Below, piece after piece: positions 7,551 to 14,919 of a stretch of 16,502 nt of DNA. The position numbers were made by a program, and so were the translations under genes. The first letter of the stretch is position 1. Each line of letters starts with the position of its first letter. Origin of the DNA: Nitrospirae bacterium RBG_13_39_12. GTDB lineage: Bacteria > Nitrospirota > Thermodesulfovibrionia > Thermodesulfovibrionales > SM23-35. Below the pieces are notes generated by a model. The model searched no databases, was not told where the DNA came from, and worked only from the letters and a program-made list of their open reading frames with translations. The stretch lies in NCBI GenBank assembly GCA_001805125.1, contig MHEF01000038.1:2847-19348 (forward strand), written 5' to 3'.

Positions 7551-8672
7551 ATGCTGAATATAGATCGCAGATATATCAAGAATTTTGACTGGATAACTTT
7601 TTTTCTTGTCATATTAATATCCCTTGTTGGAATCATGACAATCTACAGTGCAACACGCCCGCTTGCAACAGAAGCACATCCAGGATTCTATATCAAACAA
7701 ACTTTGTGGCTCATACTCGGAATTATTGCATTGTTTCTGGTTGTCAGCTTTGACTATGTTTGGCTTAGCAGATTTTCTTTTCAACTTTATATCGTGGGTA
7801 TTGTTATTTTAATATCTGTTTTCATTTTTGGGAAAACAGGTATGGGAGCACAGAGATGGCTGAGCATAGGGCCTGTCTCCTTTCAACCATCTGAATTTTT
7901 CAAGCTTTCATATATTATTATGCTATCTCAATACTTGGCCACAATAAGAAGTCCTGTCAGCACAATTTCACTCTTTAAAGTATTTTTTCTTATAACGTTT
8001 CTTCCGTTTATACTTCTCATTAAACAACCGGATCTGGGAACAGCATTAATAATTCTTATAATCTTTCTATCTCTAGTACTTATAAAAGGACTCGATAAAA
8101 AAGTGGCAATATTACTCATTATTATAGGTTTGATATCATTGCCCTTTCTCGGCAATATACTATGGGGAGGTCTTAAAGACTACCAAAAAAGCAGGATCGT
8201 CGCCTTTATCGAGCCTGAGGTAGACCCAACTGGAATTGGATATCACTTAAATCAGTCAAAAATCACTGTGGGATCTGGTAATCTCATAGGCAAAGGTTAT
8301 ATGCAGGGCACACAGGGACCTTTCAGGTTCCTGCCTGAGAAGCATACGGATTTCATATTTGCAATCTTTGCGGAAGAGTGGGGATTTTTAGGATGCCTGC
8401 TGCTTTTATTTTTATATCTTATCCTGATACTAAGAGGGCTTGATACAGCCAGAAAGGCAAAAGACGACTTTGGAAGACTGCTTTCGTTGGGTATAACTTT
8501 CATGTTTTTGATATACTTTTTTATTAATGTCGGCATGACCGTTGGTATAATGCCGGTCGTCGGAATACCCTTACCTTTTATGAGTTATGGAGGCACTGCT
8601 TTACTATCAAACCTTCTGTCAATAGGGGTACTTATAAATATAAGAACCCGGAGATTTGAACTCTTTCATTAA
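7551..8672 (+). CDS. rodA: RodA, SEDS-family peptidoglycan glycosyltransferase
   Basis: Polymerises lipid II glycan strands during side-wall growth as the partner of PBP2. At 373 residues it is a ten-span-type membrane protein with family motifs: IYSATRP after the first segment, GAQRWLSIGPVSFQPSE (99-115), KQPDLGTALI (158-167) and the catalytic loop PEKHTDFIFA with D267. Near the C-terminus it has GIPLPFMSYGGTALLSN. Start ATG 7551 lies about 114 nt after cysM; a weak TAAATT lies 6 nt before it, without a convincing -35, and no Shine-Dalgarno is clear. It may be co-transcribed with cysM. The PBP2/RodA pair is complete but split by cysM. Confidence 0.96.
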   Translation: MLNIDRRYIKNFDWITFFLVILISLVGIMTIYSATRPLATEAHPGFYIKQTLWLILGIIALFLVVSFDYVWLSRFSFQLYIVGIVILISVFIFGKTGMGAQRWLSIGPVSFQPSEFFKLSYIIMLSQYLATIRSPVSTISLFKVFFLITFLPFILLIKQPDLGTALIILIIFLSLVLIKGLDKKVAILLIIIGLISLPFLGNILWGGLKDYQKSRIVAFIEPEVDPTGIGYHLNQSKITVGSGNLIGKGYMQGTQGPFRFLPEKHTDFIFAIFAEEWGFLGCLLLLFLYLILILRGLDTARKAKDDFGRLLSLGITFMFLIYFFINVGMTVGIMPVVGIPLPFMSYGGTALLSNLLSIGVLINIRTRRFELFH

Positions 8673-8757
8673 CGTTTTGTCTTCTGTTATAATTTGTTTT
8701 TGTGTTTTAAATTTCTTTCTGCTTACTGTTTACTGCATACTATTTTCTATCTTCTGT

Positions 8758-8834
8758 GGCGGTGTAGCTCAGTCGGTTAGAGCATGCGGCTCATATCCGC
8801 AGTGTCCGGGGTTCAAATCCCTGCACCGCCACCA
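8758..8834 (+). tRNA. tRNA-Met (CAT anticodon), elongator type, with encoded CCA
   Basis: A full cloverleaf can be drawn. The acceptor arm GGCGGTG (8758-8764) pairs with CACCGCC (8824-8830). The D arm is GCTC/GAGC, and the anticodon arm TGCGG/CCGCA encloses loop CTCATAT with anticodon CAT. The T arm CGGGG/CCCTG has loop TTCAAAT. Discriminator A and genomic CCA follow. Position 1:72 is a G-C pair and the anticodon stem lacks the three G-C pairs of initiators, so this is elongator Met. A lysidine-modified Ile2 tRNA shares the CAT anticodon and cannot be fully excluded. The sequence just upstream (TACTAT at 8738-8743) may be its -10 box. Confidence 0.95.
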
Positions 8835-8863
8835 AGCCCTCAATATATATTTTCCTCAGTAAC

Positions 8864-8892
8864 TTTAGATTCTTTTTGTATTCATATATAAT
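8864..8892 (+). promoter_or_regulatory. Sigma70-type promoter upstream of the leader ORF and GGDEF gene
   Basis: TTTAGA (8864-8869, 4 of 6 consensus), a 17-bp spacer and a perfect TATAAT (8887-8892). The next ATG (8898) begins exactly 5 nt after the -10 box. This is the same geometry as the RDD and cysM promoters and again lacks a Shine-Dalgarno. Confidence 0.55.
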
Positions 8893-8897
8893 TAATA

Positions 8898-8978
8898 ATG
8901 TTAGATAAAATATGGGAATATCAAAAAGAAATATTGCAGCTAGATATGAACCGCAAAAGTTATCAACAAAATGATTAA
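8898..8978 (+). CDS. Putative 26-codon leaderless leader peptide overlapping the GGDEF gene start
   Basis: ATG at 8898 opens a 26-residue frame ending at TAA 8976-8978. The peptide (starting MLDKIWEYQK) is polar and amphipathic and I do not recognise it. It begins 5 nt after a perfect TATAAT, and its stop overlaps the ATG of the downstream GGDEF gene by 8 nt (8971-8978). That downstream ATG lacks a Shine-Dalgarno. Together these suggest that ribosomes loading on a leaderless transcript translate this short frame and re-initiate at the GGDEF start. It could also be fortuitous, because a 26-codon ORF in AT-rich DNA is not rare. Confidence 0.4.
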   Translation: MLDKIWEYQKEILQLDMNRKSYQQND

Positions 8979-10317
8979 CAAAAAAATCGATATAAGCCTG
9001 ACATTAAGGCAGAAAATATTCCTCGGATATGCAGTAATGGTATTTCTTATCATTATTGTGGGAACGCACGCCACATGGAGCCTTAATACAATCAATAGAA
9101 TCACTGCGACTGTAATATATGATGATGTTGCTGCGCTTGAAAAGCTCAAAAGAATCAACGACAATATCCTTGCGCAGGACCTCTATGAAAAAAGATATTT
9201 AGTATTTCGCGATATTAATGCAGAGGATTTATTTTGGTATCGCAGCAGTGAGTTTAATTCCCTCATAACAGAGATCGAAAAAACCTATCCTTCATTTCAA
9301 AACATAGTTACTGATATATCAGCATCACACGAAGATTATAATGAACTATTTAAAAAAGAGGTGTACCTTCTCAAAAAGAACAAAACCAAAGAGGCGGAGA
9401 ATCTATCATCTACAGAGTTGAAAACCAATCTAAACAAGGTCCTTTCTTTACTAAAAACCCTCGAAGTCAAGCTCAAGTCACAGCAGACACAACATATAAG
9501 TAAATCAAACATTATTGGCGGTAGAGCGTTAATAATAACTATAACCCTTAACATAATATCCATTATATTAGGTATTCTGTTTGCATATCTGATAACAAAC
9601 AATTTGAGTTCTGCCATAGAAAAATTAAAGGATGCTACTTATTCAATTAAAAGTGGCAATTTTGATACCCTGCCAGATATTAAAGGCGCCGATGAACTTG
9701 CTGACCTGGCAATTTCCTTCAAAGAGATGTCGGCAAGACTTAAAGAACTTGAGGCCATGAATCTGGATGCAAATCCCCTTACAAAACTTCCCGGTAATCT
9801 TGCCATAGAGAAAGAGCTTCTTACAAGACTAAATGAAAACGAGAATTTCTCATTCTGTCTAGTCGATCTTGACAACTTTAAGGCTTACAGCGATAGATAT
9901 GGTTTTGCAAAAGGAAGTGATATATTAAAATGGCTTGGAGATATACTTCTGGAAATAATACAAACTGCAGGGACTAAAGAAGATTTTCTCGGCCATATTG
10001 GCGGTGATGATTTTGTGATTATGTGTGTCCCGGAAAGAATGGAACCCATATGCAGCTCGATTATTGAAAAATTCGATAAAGGAATTGTGAAACACTATGA
10101 GCCAGAAGATCTTGAAAGAGGGTATATAGTATCCATCGACAGAAAGGACAAACCTGCAATATTCCCTATAATGACCATATCAATAGCTGTTGTAAATACT
10201 GACAGAACATTAATTAGAGAGCCTAAGGAGGTAGCAGAGAAGGTAGCTGAATTGAAACAATATGCAAAGACATTCGCGAAAAGTATATATGTCGTTGACC
10301 GTAGGAGGATAAGATAA
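8971..10317 (+). CDS. Membrane HAMP-GGDEF protein with altered nucleotide-binding residues
   Basis: A 448-residue sensor. TM1 is at about 16-36, a helical periplasmic region at about 37-185 (four-helix-bundle-like), TM2 at 186-208, a HAMP linker at about 209-260 and a GGDEF domain at about 268-445. The signature is GGDDF (344-348), where the usual fourth-position Glu is Asp. The metal aspartate is D299 in VDLDNFK. Aligned without gaps to PleD, the guanine-contact residues Asn335 and Asp344 become Ser307 and Ser316. The inhibitory RxxD site is TKED (335-338), so its Arg is missing. The protein is therefore either a diguanylate cyclase variant with changed specificity or weak activity, or a degenerate nucleotide sensor. 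It probably follows the leader ORF at 8898 by translational coupling; no partner signalling gene is adjacent. Confidence 0.88.
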   Translation: MINKKIDISLTLRQKIFLGYAVMVFLIIIVGTHATWSLNTINRITATVIYDDVAALEKLKRINDNILAQDLYEKRYLVFRDINAEDLFWYRSSEFNSLITEIEKTYPSFQNIVTDISASHEDYNELFKKEVYLLKKNKTKEAENLSSTELKTNLNKVLSLLKTLEVKLKSQQTQHISKSNIIGGRALIITITLNIISIILGILFAYLITNNLSSAIEKLKDATYSIKSGNFDTLPDIKGADELADLAISFKEMSARLKELEAMNLDANPLTKLPGNLAIEKELLTRLNENENFSFCLVDLDNFKAYSDRYGFAKGSDILKWLGDILLEIIQTAGTKEDFLGHIGGDDFVIMCVPERMEPICSSIIEKFDKGIVKHYEPEDLERGYIVSIDRKDKPAIFPIMTISIAVVNTDRTLIREPKEVAEKVAELKQYAKTFAKSIYVVDRRRIR

Positions 10318-10395
10318 AGCACGCTACCTTGTTGCATCCTAAAATATCTTTACCCTAGGCAGAGTATAGTTTTCTACACTCCAATCAGACTATTG

Positions 10396-10437
10396 TGACT
10401 CAACTTATGAGTTAAGCTGTGATATTTTTACTTTTTT
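10396..10437 (+). terminator. Weak hairpin plus T-rich run after the GGDEF gene
   Basis: TGACTCA (10396-10402) pairs with TGAGTTA (10408-10414) around a 5-nt loop: 7 bp with one G-U pair. A T-rich stretch begins about 9 nt later (10424-10437). The stem is AT-rich and the gap to the T run is long, so this is only a possible terminator. Confidence 0.25.
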
Positions 10438-10458
10438 CAATTAAAGCTAATACAGCGT

Positions 10459-10488
10459 GGATTTGATAGAATATTTAATTACAAATCC
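10459..10488. promoter_or_regulatory. Inverted repeat upstream of the export operon
   Basis: GGATTTG (10459-10465) and CAAATCC (10482-10488) form a perfect 7-bp inverted repeat with a 16-nt AT-rich centre. It ends 7 nt before the Shine-Dalgarno AAGGAG (10498-10503) of the adaptor gene. TAGAAT inside the centre (10467-10472) could be a -10 box, though no good -35 is seen. The repeat may be an operator for a dimeric repressor or a 5'-UTR hairpin. No regulator gene is adjacent. Confidence 0.35.
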
Positions 10489-10511
10489 GTCCTTAACAAG
10501 GAGAGATATAG

Positions 10512-11729
10512 ATGCCGAATGAAGACCTTTCAAAACTAAAGATAGACAAATCCGTATCCGCGTATCTTCCAATAAGACGCAGGAAATTTCTTTACTGGGC
10601 AGCAATCACAGTTTTCCTTCTCGTTCTGGGGCTTTTATATCTTAAAGGTGTTTTAACACCTGCTGTTGAAGTTGAAGTTGCAAACGTTACGCAGATTTAT
10701 CCATCACAGACCTTCACACTTTTAAACGCGAGCGGTTATGTAGTAGCGCAACGGAAAGCTGCCGCAGCTTCAAAAGTGACCGGCCGGCTTGTATCGCTAT
10801 CAGTTGAGGAAGGCAGCCAAGTAAAAGCAGGACAGGTAATTGCTCGTCTTGAAAGTGATGATGTCATTGCTTCACGTAATCAGGCAGAAGCCACCCTAAA
10901 AGCGGCCCGCTACAATCTTGATCAGTCCAAGGCAGAATTAGAAGACGCAAAACTATCTTTCGACCGTTACAAAGATTTGGTAAGTCATGAGTTTGTATCA
11001 CGGGCCGAATATGATTCTTCAGAAGCTCGTTACAAGAAGGCAATTGCTGCAGTAGAAGCCTCTGAATCAACAGTCAACGCAAATACGGCTGCACTTCAGG
11101 CAGCCAAGGTTGCTATAGAATATACCTTCATCCGTGCTCCTTTCGATGCTGTAGTTTTAACCAAAAATGCTGATATTGGTGATATTGTTACCCCTATCGG
11201 TGCGGCGGCGGATGCAAAGGCAGCGGTAGTCACTCTTGCTGACATGAATTCTCTTCAGGTCGAGGTTGATGTATCCGAATCAAATATTTATCAGGTAAAG
11301 ATAGGGCAACCATGCGAGATTCAGCTCGATGCCTTACCTGATTCGCGTTTCAGTGGCAAGGTTCATATGATTGTCCCTACAGCAGACAGGACAAAAGCAA
11401 CAATATTAGTAAAGGTACTTTTTATTGACAACGATAGCCGGATACTTCCCGAAATGAGCGCAAAAGTCGCGTTCCTCTCAAGAGAGATAAAAGAGGATGA
11501 GCATAACCTATTGACCGCACTAAGCAAAAACGCTGTTTTTTCCCGTGACGGCAAGGATTTTGTTTTTCTTATTAAAAACGATCGTGCAATAAAAACTTCC
11601 ATAAAAGTCGGTACCCAGCTTAATGATATGGTAGAAGTTCAAAGCGGGGTAAAAGCTGGTGACAGGGTCGTACTGAAACCACTGGATAAAATAAAAAATG
11701 GTTCTAGAATTAAAATCCCTGAGAAATAA
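10512..11729 (+). CDS. Periplasmic adaptor (HlyD/MacA-type membrane fusion protein)
   Basis: Links an inner-membrane ABC exporter to an outer-membrane channel. At 405 residues it has a cytoplasmic N-terminus, one membrane anchor (about 26-46), the first half of a lipoyl/barrel-sandwich domain (about 85-115, VEEGSQVKAGQVIARLES) and an alpha-hairpin coiled coil (about 117-200). The second lipoyl half is FIRAPFDAVVL (206-216), followed by beta-barrel and membrane-proximal domains. The hairpin carries R152-x3-L156-x6-S163, the RLS motif that adaptors use to dock TolC-type channels. Start ATG 10512 has a good Shine-Dalgarno (AAGGAG). Its stop overlaps the ATPase ATG by one base. It resembles MacA, but the two-permease arrangement differs from macAB, so no symbol is given. 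Confidence 0.92.
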   Translation: MPNEDLSKLKIDKSVSAYLPIRRRKFLYWAAITVFLLVLGLLYLKGVLTPAVEVEVANVTQIYPSQTFTLLNASGYVVAQRKAAAASKVTGRLVSLSVEEGSQVKAGQVIARLESDDVIASRNQAEATLKAARYNLDQSKAELEDAKLSFDRYKDLVSHEFVSRAEYDSSEARYKKAIAAVEASESTVNANTAALQAAKVAIEYTFIRAPFDAVVLTKNADIGDIVTPIGAAADAKAAVVTLADMNSLQVEVDVSESNIYQVKIGQPCEIQLDALPDSRFSGKVHMIVPTADRTKATILVKVLFIDNDSRILPEMSAKVAFLSREIKEDEHNLLTALSKNAVFSRDGKDFVFLIKNDRAIKTSIKVGTQLNDMVEVQSGVKAGDRVVLKPLDKIKNGSRIKIPEK

Positions 11730-12430
11730 TGAGAGATAAAATTCCAATTGTCGAAATAAGAAATCTGTGCAAATCATACCGAAGGGGCATCCAGATTCTG
11801 CCAGTTCTTAATAATATATCTTTAGATATTGAAGAAGGAGAATTTCTGGCTCTCATGGGGCCATCTGGTTCTGGTAAGACAACCCTTTTAAATCTGATAG
11901 CAGGGATTGATAAAGCTGACAGCGGTTCTATAAAAGTAGGCGGGGTTGATATTACATCTCTTTCCGAAACCGAACTGGCTAACTGGCGTGCATTAAATGT
12001 AGGGTTTATATTCCAGTTTTATAATCTGATTCCCGTGCTTACTGCTTTTGAAAACGTCGAACTACCCCTCCTTTTATCCGGCCTTTCAAAAAAAGACCGT
12101 CAGGCACATGTAGTGACTGCTCTCAACGTAGTAAATCTTTCCGATAGGATGGACCATTATCCAGGACAACTTTCAGGTGGACAGCAGCAGCGTGTAGCTA
12201 TTGCGCGTGCAATTGTGACTGACCCGACTATACTGGTTGCCGATGAACCAACAGGTGACCTGGATCGGGTTTCGGCAAATGATGTTTTGGAACTTATGGA
12301 GCGTCTTGTACATGAACTTAGAAAAACTATCATCCTTGTAACCCATGACCCCAGGGCTGCGAAAACGGCTCATGTCATTAAGAATCTTGATAAGGGTGTT
12401 CTGAATGAACATTATCAAGATAATTTCTAA
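11729..12430 (+). CDS. ABC transporter ATPase, MacB/LolD family
   Basis: The 233-residue cytoplasmic ATPase that powers the two FtsX-type permeases. All motifs are intact: Walker A GPSGSGKT (44-51), Q-loop Q96 in FQFYNLIP, signature LSGGQQQ (148-154), Walker B ILVADEP with catalytic E173, D-loop GDLD and H-loop H206. The short length, the LSGGQQQRVAIARA signature region and NLIPVLTAFENVELPL place it in the LolD/MacB/FtsE-like group that works by mechanotransmission rather than classical alternating access. It starts on the overlapping TAATG of the adaptor gene and overlaps the first permease by 26 nt, so the set is one translationally coupled operon. Confidence 0.96.
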   Translation: MRDKIPIVEIRNLCKSYRRGIQILPVLNNISLDIEEGEFLALMGPSGSGKTTLLNLIAGIDKADSGSIKVGGVDITSLSETELANWRALNVGFIFQFYNLIPVLTAFENVELPLLLSGLSKKDRQAHVVTALNVVNLSDRMDHYPGQLSGGQQQRVAIARAIVTDPTILVADEPTGDLDRVSANDVLELMERLVHELRKTIILVTHDPRAAKTAHVIKNLDKGVLNEHYQDNF

Positions 12431-13562
12431 AAACGCATTACGCCATAAACTCAGAACTTTTCTGACAATCCTCGGAATTGCAATAGCTATTCTATCTTTT
12501 GGTCTACTGAGAACAATAATAAGCACATGGTATCTGGGAGTTGAGACAGCTTCCGCAAGTAGGCTTGTAACAAGGAATGCAATCTCCCTTATCTTTTCGC
12601 TCCCTTTATCATATAAAGAAAAGATTCGACAGATCGAAGGGGTAAAGTCTGTCTCTTACGGAACATGGTTCGGTGGTATTTATATTGACGAGAAACATTT
12701 CTTTGCAAACTACGCTGTCGAACCAGAAACGTACCTTGCAATGTATCCGGAGATTATCTTACCGCCGGACCAGAAAAAAGACATGTTCCGGGACCGTAAA
12801 TCATCCGTTGCAGGACACAAACTTGCAGAAAGATACGGTTGGAAGATTGGAGACATTATCACTTTGAAAGGGACCATTTTCCCCGGCAACTGGGATTTCA
12901 TGCTGCGCGGTATTTACAAAGGAAGGGACAAAAATGTCGACGAGACAGCCTTTTTCTTTCACTGGGAATACCTTAACGAAACATTGAAAAAAACATCTCC
13001 AAGTCGCGCTGACAAGGTTGGGTGGTATATGTTAGAAATAACAAATCCAAATCTTGCAGCAGATGTTTCCTTGAAGATCGACCGGACATTCAAAAACTCC
13101 CTTGCGGAAACATTAACAGAAACCGAGAAGGCGTTTACACTCAGCTTTATTTCAATGACAGAAGCAATTGTTATTGCAATACAACTAGTTTCTTTTGTGA
13201 TCATCTTTATTATCATGGCTGTTGTTGCAAATACTATGGCAATGACAGCACGTGAGCGGATCGGTGAATATGCGATCTTTAAGACACTGGGGTTTGGAGG
13301 TTATCATATTGCTGGTTTAATATTTGGAGAGTCCCTGTTTATCACAATGCTCGGTGGGGCTCTCGGGATTGCCCTTACATTCCCTGCAGCAAAAATCTTT
13401 AGCAAAGCACTCAGCACTTACTTCCCTGTATTCAACGTAGCTCATGAAACCATCTATATGGATATAGGCATATCATTTCTTGTCGCTTTTGTAGCAGCAA
13501 TCTTTCCTGCTGTGCGTGCTGTTAAAATCCGGATAGCCGATGGACTGAGGAGGATAGGATAA
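12405..13562 (+). CDS. FtsX/MacB-type ABC permease, first of two
   Basis: A 385-residue inner-membrane permease with the four-span FtsX layout: TM1 about 18-38, a large periplasmic MacB-type domain (about 40-250), TM2 254-278, TM3 306-334 and TM4 350-372. The coupling segment after TM2 (TARERIGEYAIFKTLGFG, 281-298) and the terminal PAVRAVKIRIADGLR are characteristic. ATG 12405 lies 26 nt inside the ATPase gene and is followed directly by the standard N-terminal helix with ALRHKLRTFLTILGIAIA, which supports this start. The periplasmic domain is Trp/Tyr/Phe-rich and quite different from that of the next permease, so the pair probably forms a heterodimer of the LolC/LolE kind. Confidence 0.93.
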   Translation: MNIIKIISKNALRHKLRTFLTILGIAIAILSFGLLRTIISTWYLGVETASASRLVTRNAISLIFSLPLSYKEKIRQIEGVKSVSYGTWFGGIYIDEKHFFANYAVEPETYLAMYPEIILPPDQKKDMFRDRKSSVAGHKLAERYGWKIGDIITLKGTIFPGNWDFMLRGIYKGRDKNVDETAFFFHWEYLNETLKKTSPSRADKVGWYMLEITNPNLAADVSLKIDRTFKNSLAETLTETEKAFTLSFISMTEAIVIAIQLVSFVIIFIIMAVVANTMAMTARERIGEYAIFKTLGFGGYHIAGLIFGESLFITMLGGALGIALTFPAAKIFSKALSTYFPVFNVAHETIYMDIGISFLVAFVAAIFPAVRAVKIRIADGLRRIG

Positions 13563-14729
13563 ATGAAAATACCTTTTTCTTACAGCATCCGTAACCTCTG
13601 GACACGCAGGCTTACCACCATACTAACTACATCCGGCATGGCCTTAGTTGTTTTTGTTTTTGCAGCAGTTTTAATGCTGGCTGAGGGACTACAAAAGACA
13701 CTTGTTGAGACAGGTTCTTACGATAACGTGGTTGTAATCAGAAAAGCAGCCGAATCTGAAGTCCAGAGCGGAGTTGAACGCCTGCAGGCTTCAATCATTG
13801 AAACACAACCGGAAATAGCTGTCGGAGCAGACGGGAAATATCTAGTGGCCAAAGAAATGGTAGTGCTCATCGTCCTCCCCAAGCGCGGAACTGATAAACC
13901 TTCCAATATTGTTATAAGAGGGATTTCAGAAAGTTCAATAAGTTTGCGGCCACAGGTGAACCTTATTAAAGGACGCTTGCCAAAGCCCGGTTCATCTGAA
14001 ATTATTGCTGGATTAAGCATTGCCAAACGGTTTAAGGGAGGGGGCATGGAAGAAACTCTCCGTTTTGGCATGAGAGACTGGACCGTTGTCGGCATATTTG
14101 ATGCAGGGAATACCAGCTTTAATTCCGAGATATGGGGTGATGTTGACCAGTTCATGCAGGCTTTCCGTAGGCCGGTTTATTCCTCTGTGATTTTCAAATT
14201 GCGCAACTCTTCTGAGTTCGAAAAAGTTAAATCACATATAGAAAACGACCCGCGTTTGACACTCGAGGCAATGCGTGAAACAAGGTATTACATAAAACAG
14301 TCAGAAATGATGGCCAAATTTCTCAGAATACTGGGGATATCACTCACAATAATATTTTCTCTCGGTGCGATCATCGGTGCTATGATTACCATGTATTCTG
14401 CTGTAGCCAACCGTATTTTCGAAATCGGCACCATGCGTGCTCTCGGCTTTCAGAGGAGTAGTATACTGGTAGCATTTCTTCTGGAATCGCTGCTTCTCGG
14501 TATCATTGGGGGCATCATTGGGCTGTTTCTTGCCTCTTTTCTACAACTTTATACCGTTTCAACAATGAATTGGCAGACCTTTTCGGAACTCGCCTTCAAT
14601 TTTACTATGACATTCGAAATCTTTTATAAAGCCATGACCTTTGCTTTGATAATGGGTTTTATTGGAGGTCTACTTCCTGCGGTAAGGGCATCACGCATGA
14701 ATATCGTGGATGCATTAAGGGCAAGTTGA
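13563..14729 (+). CDS. FtsX/MacB-type ABC permease, second of two
   Basis: A 388-residue paralogue-type partner of the preceding permease with the same topology: TM1 about 18-41, periplasmic MacB-like domain about 43-250, TM2 254-282, TM3 301-328 and TM4 355-375. The coupling region (ANRIFEIGTMRALGFQRSSI, 282-301) and the C-terminal GLLPAVRASRMNIVDALRAS are textbook for the family. The ATG directly follows the TAA of the previous gene, and a strong Shine-Dalgarno (GAGGAGG) lies in the end of that gene. This is the last gene of the export operon; the next 1.8 kb is accessory debris on the opposite strand. The substrate cannot be read from sequence; candidates are lipoproteins, peptides, antibiotics or lipids. 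Confidence 0.93.
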   Translation: MKIPFSYSIRNLWTRRLTTILTTSGMALVVFVFAAVLMLAEGLQKTLVETGSYDNVVVIRKAAESEVQSGVERLQASIIETQPEIAVGADGKYLVAKEMVVLIVLPKRGTDKPSNIVIRGISESSISLRPQVNLIKGRLPKPGSSEIIAGLSIAKRFKGGGMEETLRFGMRDWTVVGIFDAGNTSFNSEIWGDVDQFMQAFRRPVYSSVIFKLRNSSEFEKVKSHIENDPRLTLEAMRETRYYIKQSEMMAKFLRILGISLTIIFSLGAIIGAMITMYSAVANRIFEIGTMRALGFQRSSILVAFLLESLLLGIIGGIIGLFLASFLQLYTVSTMNWQTFSELAFNFTMTFEIFYKAMTFALIMGFIGGLLPAVRASRMNIVDALRAS

Positions 14730-14763
14730 TTTGTGTAGTATTTGATGTCGTAGTTGATGCCTG

Positions 14764-14783
14764 CCCTGAGTGAAATCGAAGGG
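14764..14783. repeat. Short CCCTGAG...CGAAGGG interspersed-repeat-like element
   Basis: CCCTGAGTGAAATCGAAGGG resembles the common bacterial intergenic repeat CCCTGAG(N)5TCGAAGGG, whose reverse translation often reads FDFTQGR. It lies just after the export operon and may mark its 3' end. The call is made from memory of the repeat type; only one copy is in this window. Confidence 0.4.
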
Positions 14784-14801
14784 ATGAAATTTAACAGATT
14801 C

Positions 14802-14911
14802 ATCATTGATTTTCGATAAATTTTTCCACTTCCCTCTTGGCTCTTTCCAGAAGCTATTTTGCCTTTTTCCGCGCTCAAGGGATTGACGGACTAAATCGGC
14901 AAATTTTCTGA
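14802..14911 (-). pseudogene. Decayed copy of a restriction-specificity-subunit-like C-terminal tail (copy A)
   Basis: The minus strand resembles the tail at 16072-16185 over 110 nt, with one base fewer. It reads LRKFADLVRQSLE, then needs a 1-nt frame change to continue ARKKAK-stop-LLERAKREVEKFIENQ-stop. The single-base loss and the TAG show that it no longer encodes a protein. The heptad-like Lys/Glu/Arg pattern (LVRQSxExRKKAxxLLExAKREVEKFIE) resembles the C-terminal helix of type I restriction S subunits or related N6-methylase proteins. That identification is by pattern only. Confidence 0.55.
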
Positions 14912-14919
14912 GTGAACAA

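Noticed and set aside
8758..8834. tRNA with CAT anticodon as an initiator tRNA
   Set aside because: Position 1:72 is a G-C pair and the anticodon stem lacks three consecutive G-C pairs.
8758..8834. tRNA 3' end as an integration site for a mobile island
   Set aside because: No repeat of the tRNA 3' end and no integrase are visible; the downstream genes look like chromosomal genes.
8656..8862. A 68-codon plus-strand frame with a hydrophobic start and GGVAQSVRA
   Set aside because: It reads through the tRNA-Met gene; the GVAQSVRA...GFKSLH pattern is the usual false translation of a tRNA.
10362..10381. GAGTATAG-TTTT-CTACACTC hairpin after the GGDEF gene
   Set aside because: It has one internal mismatch and no T run afterwards; too weak to call a terminator.
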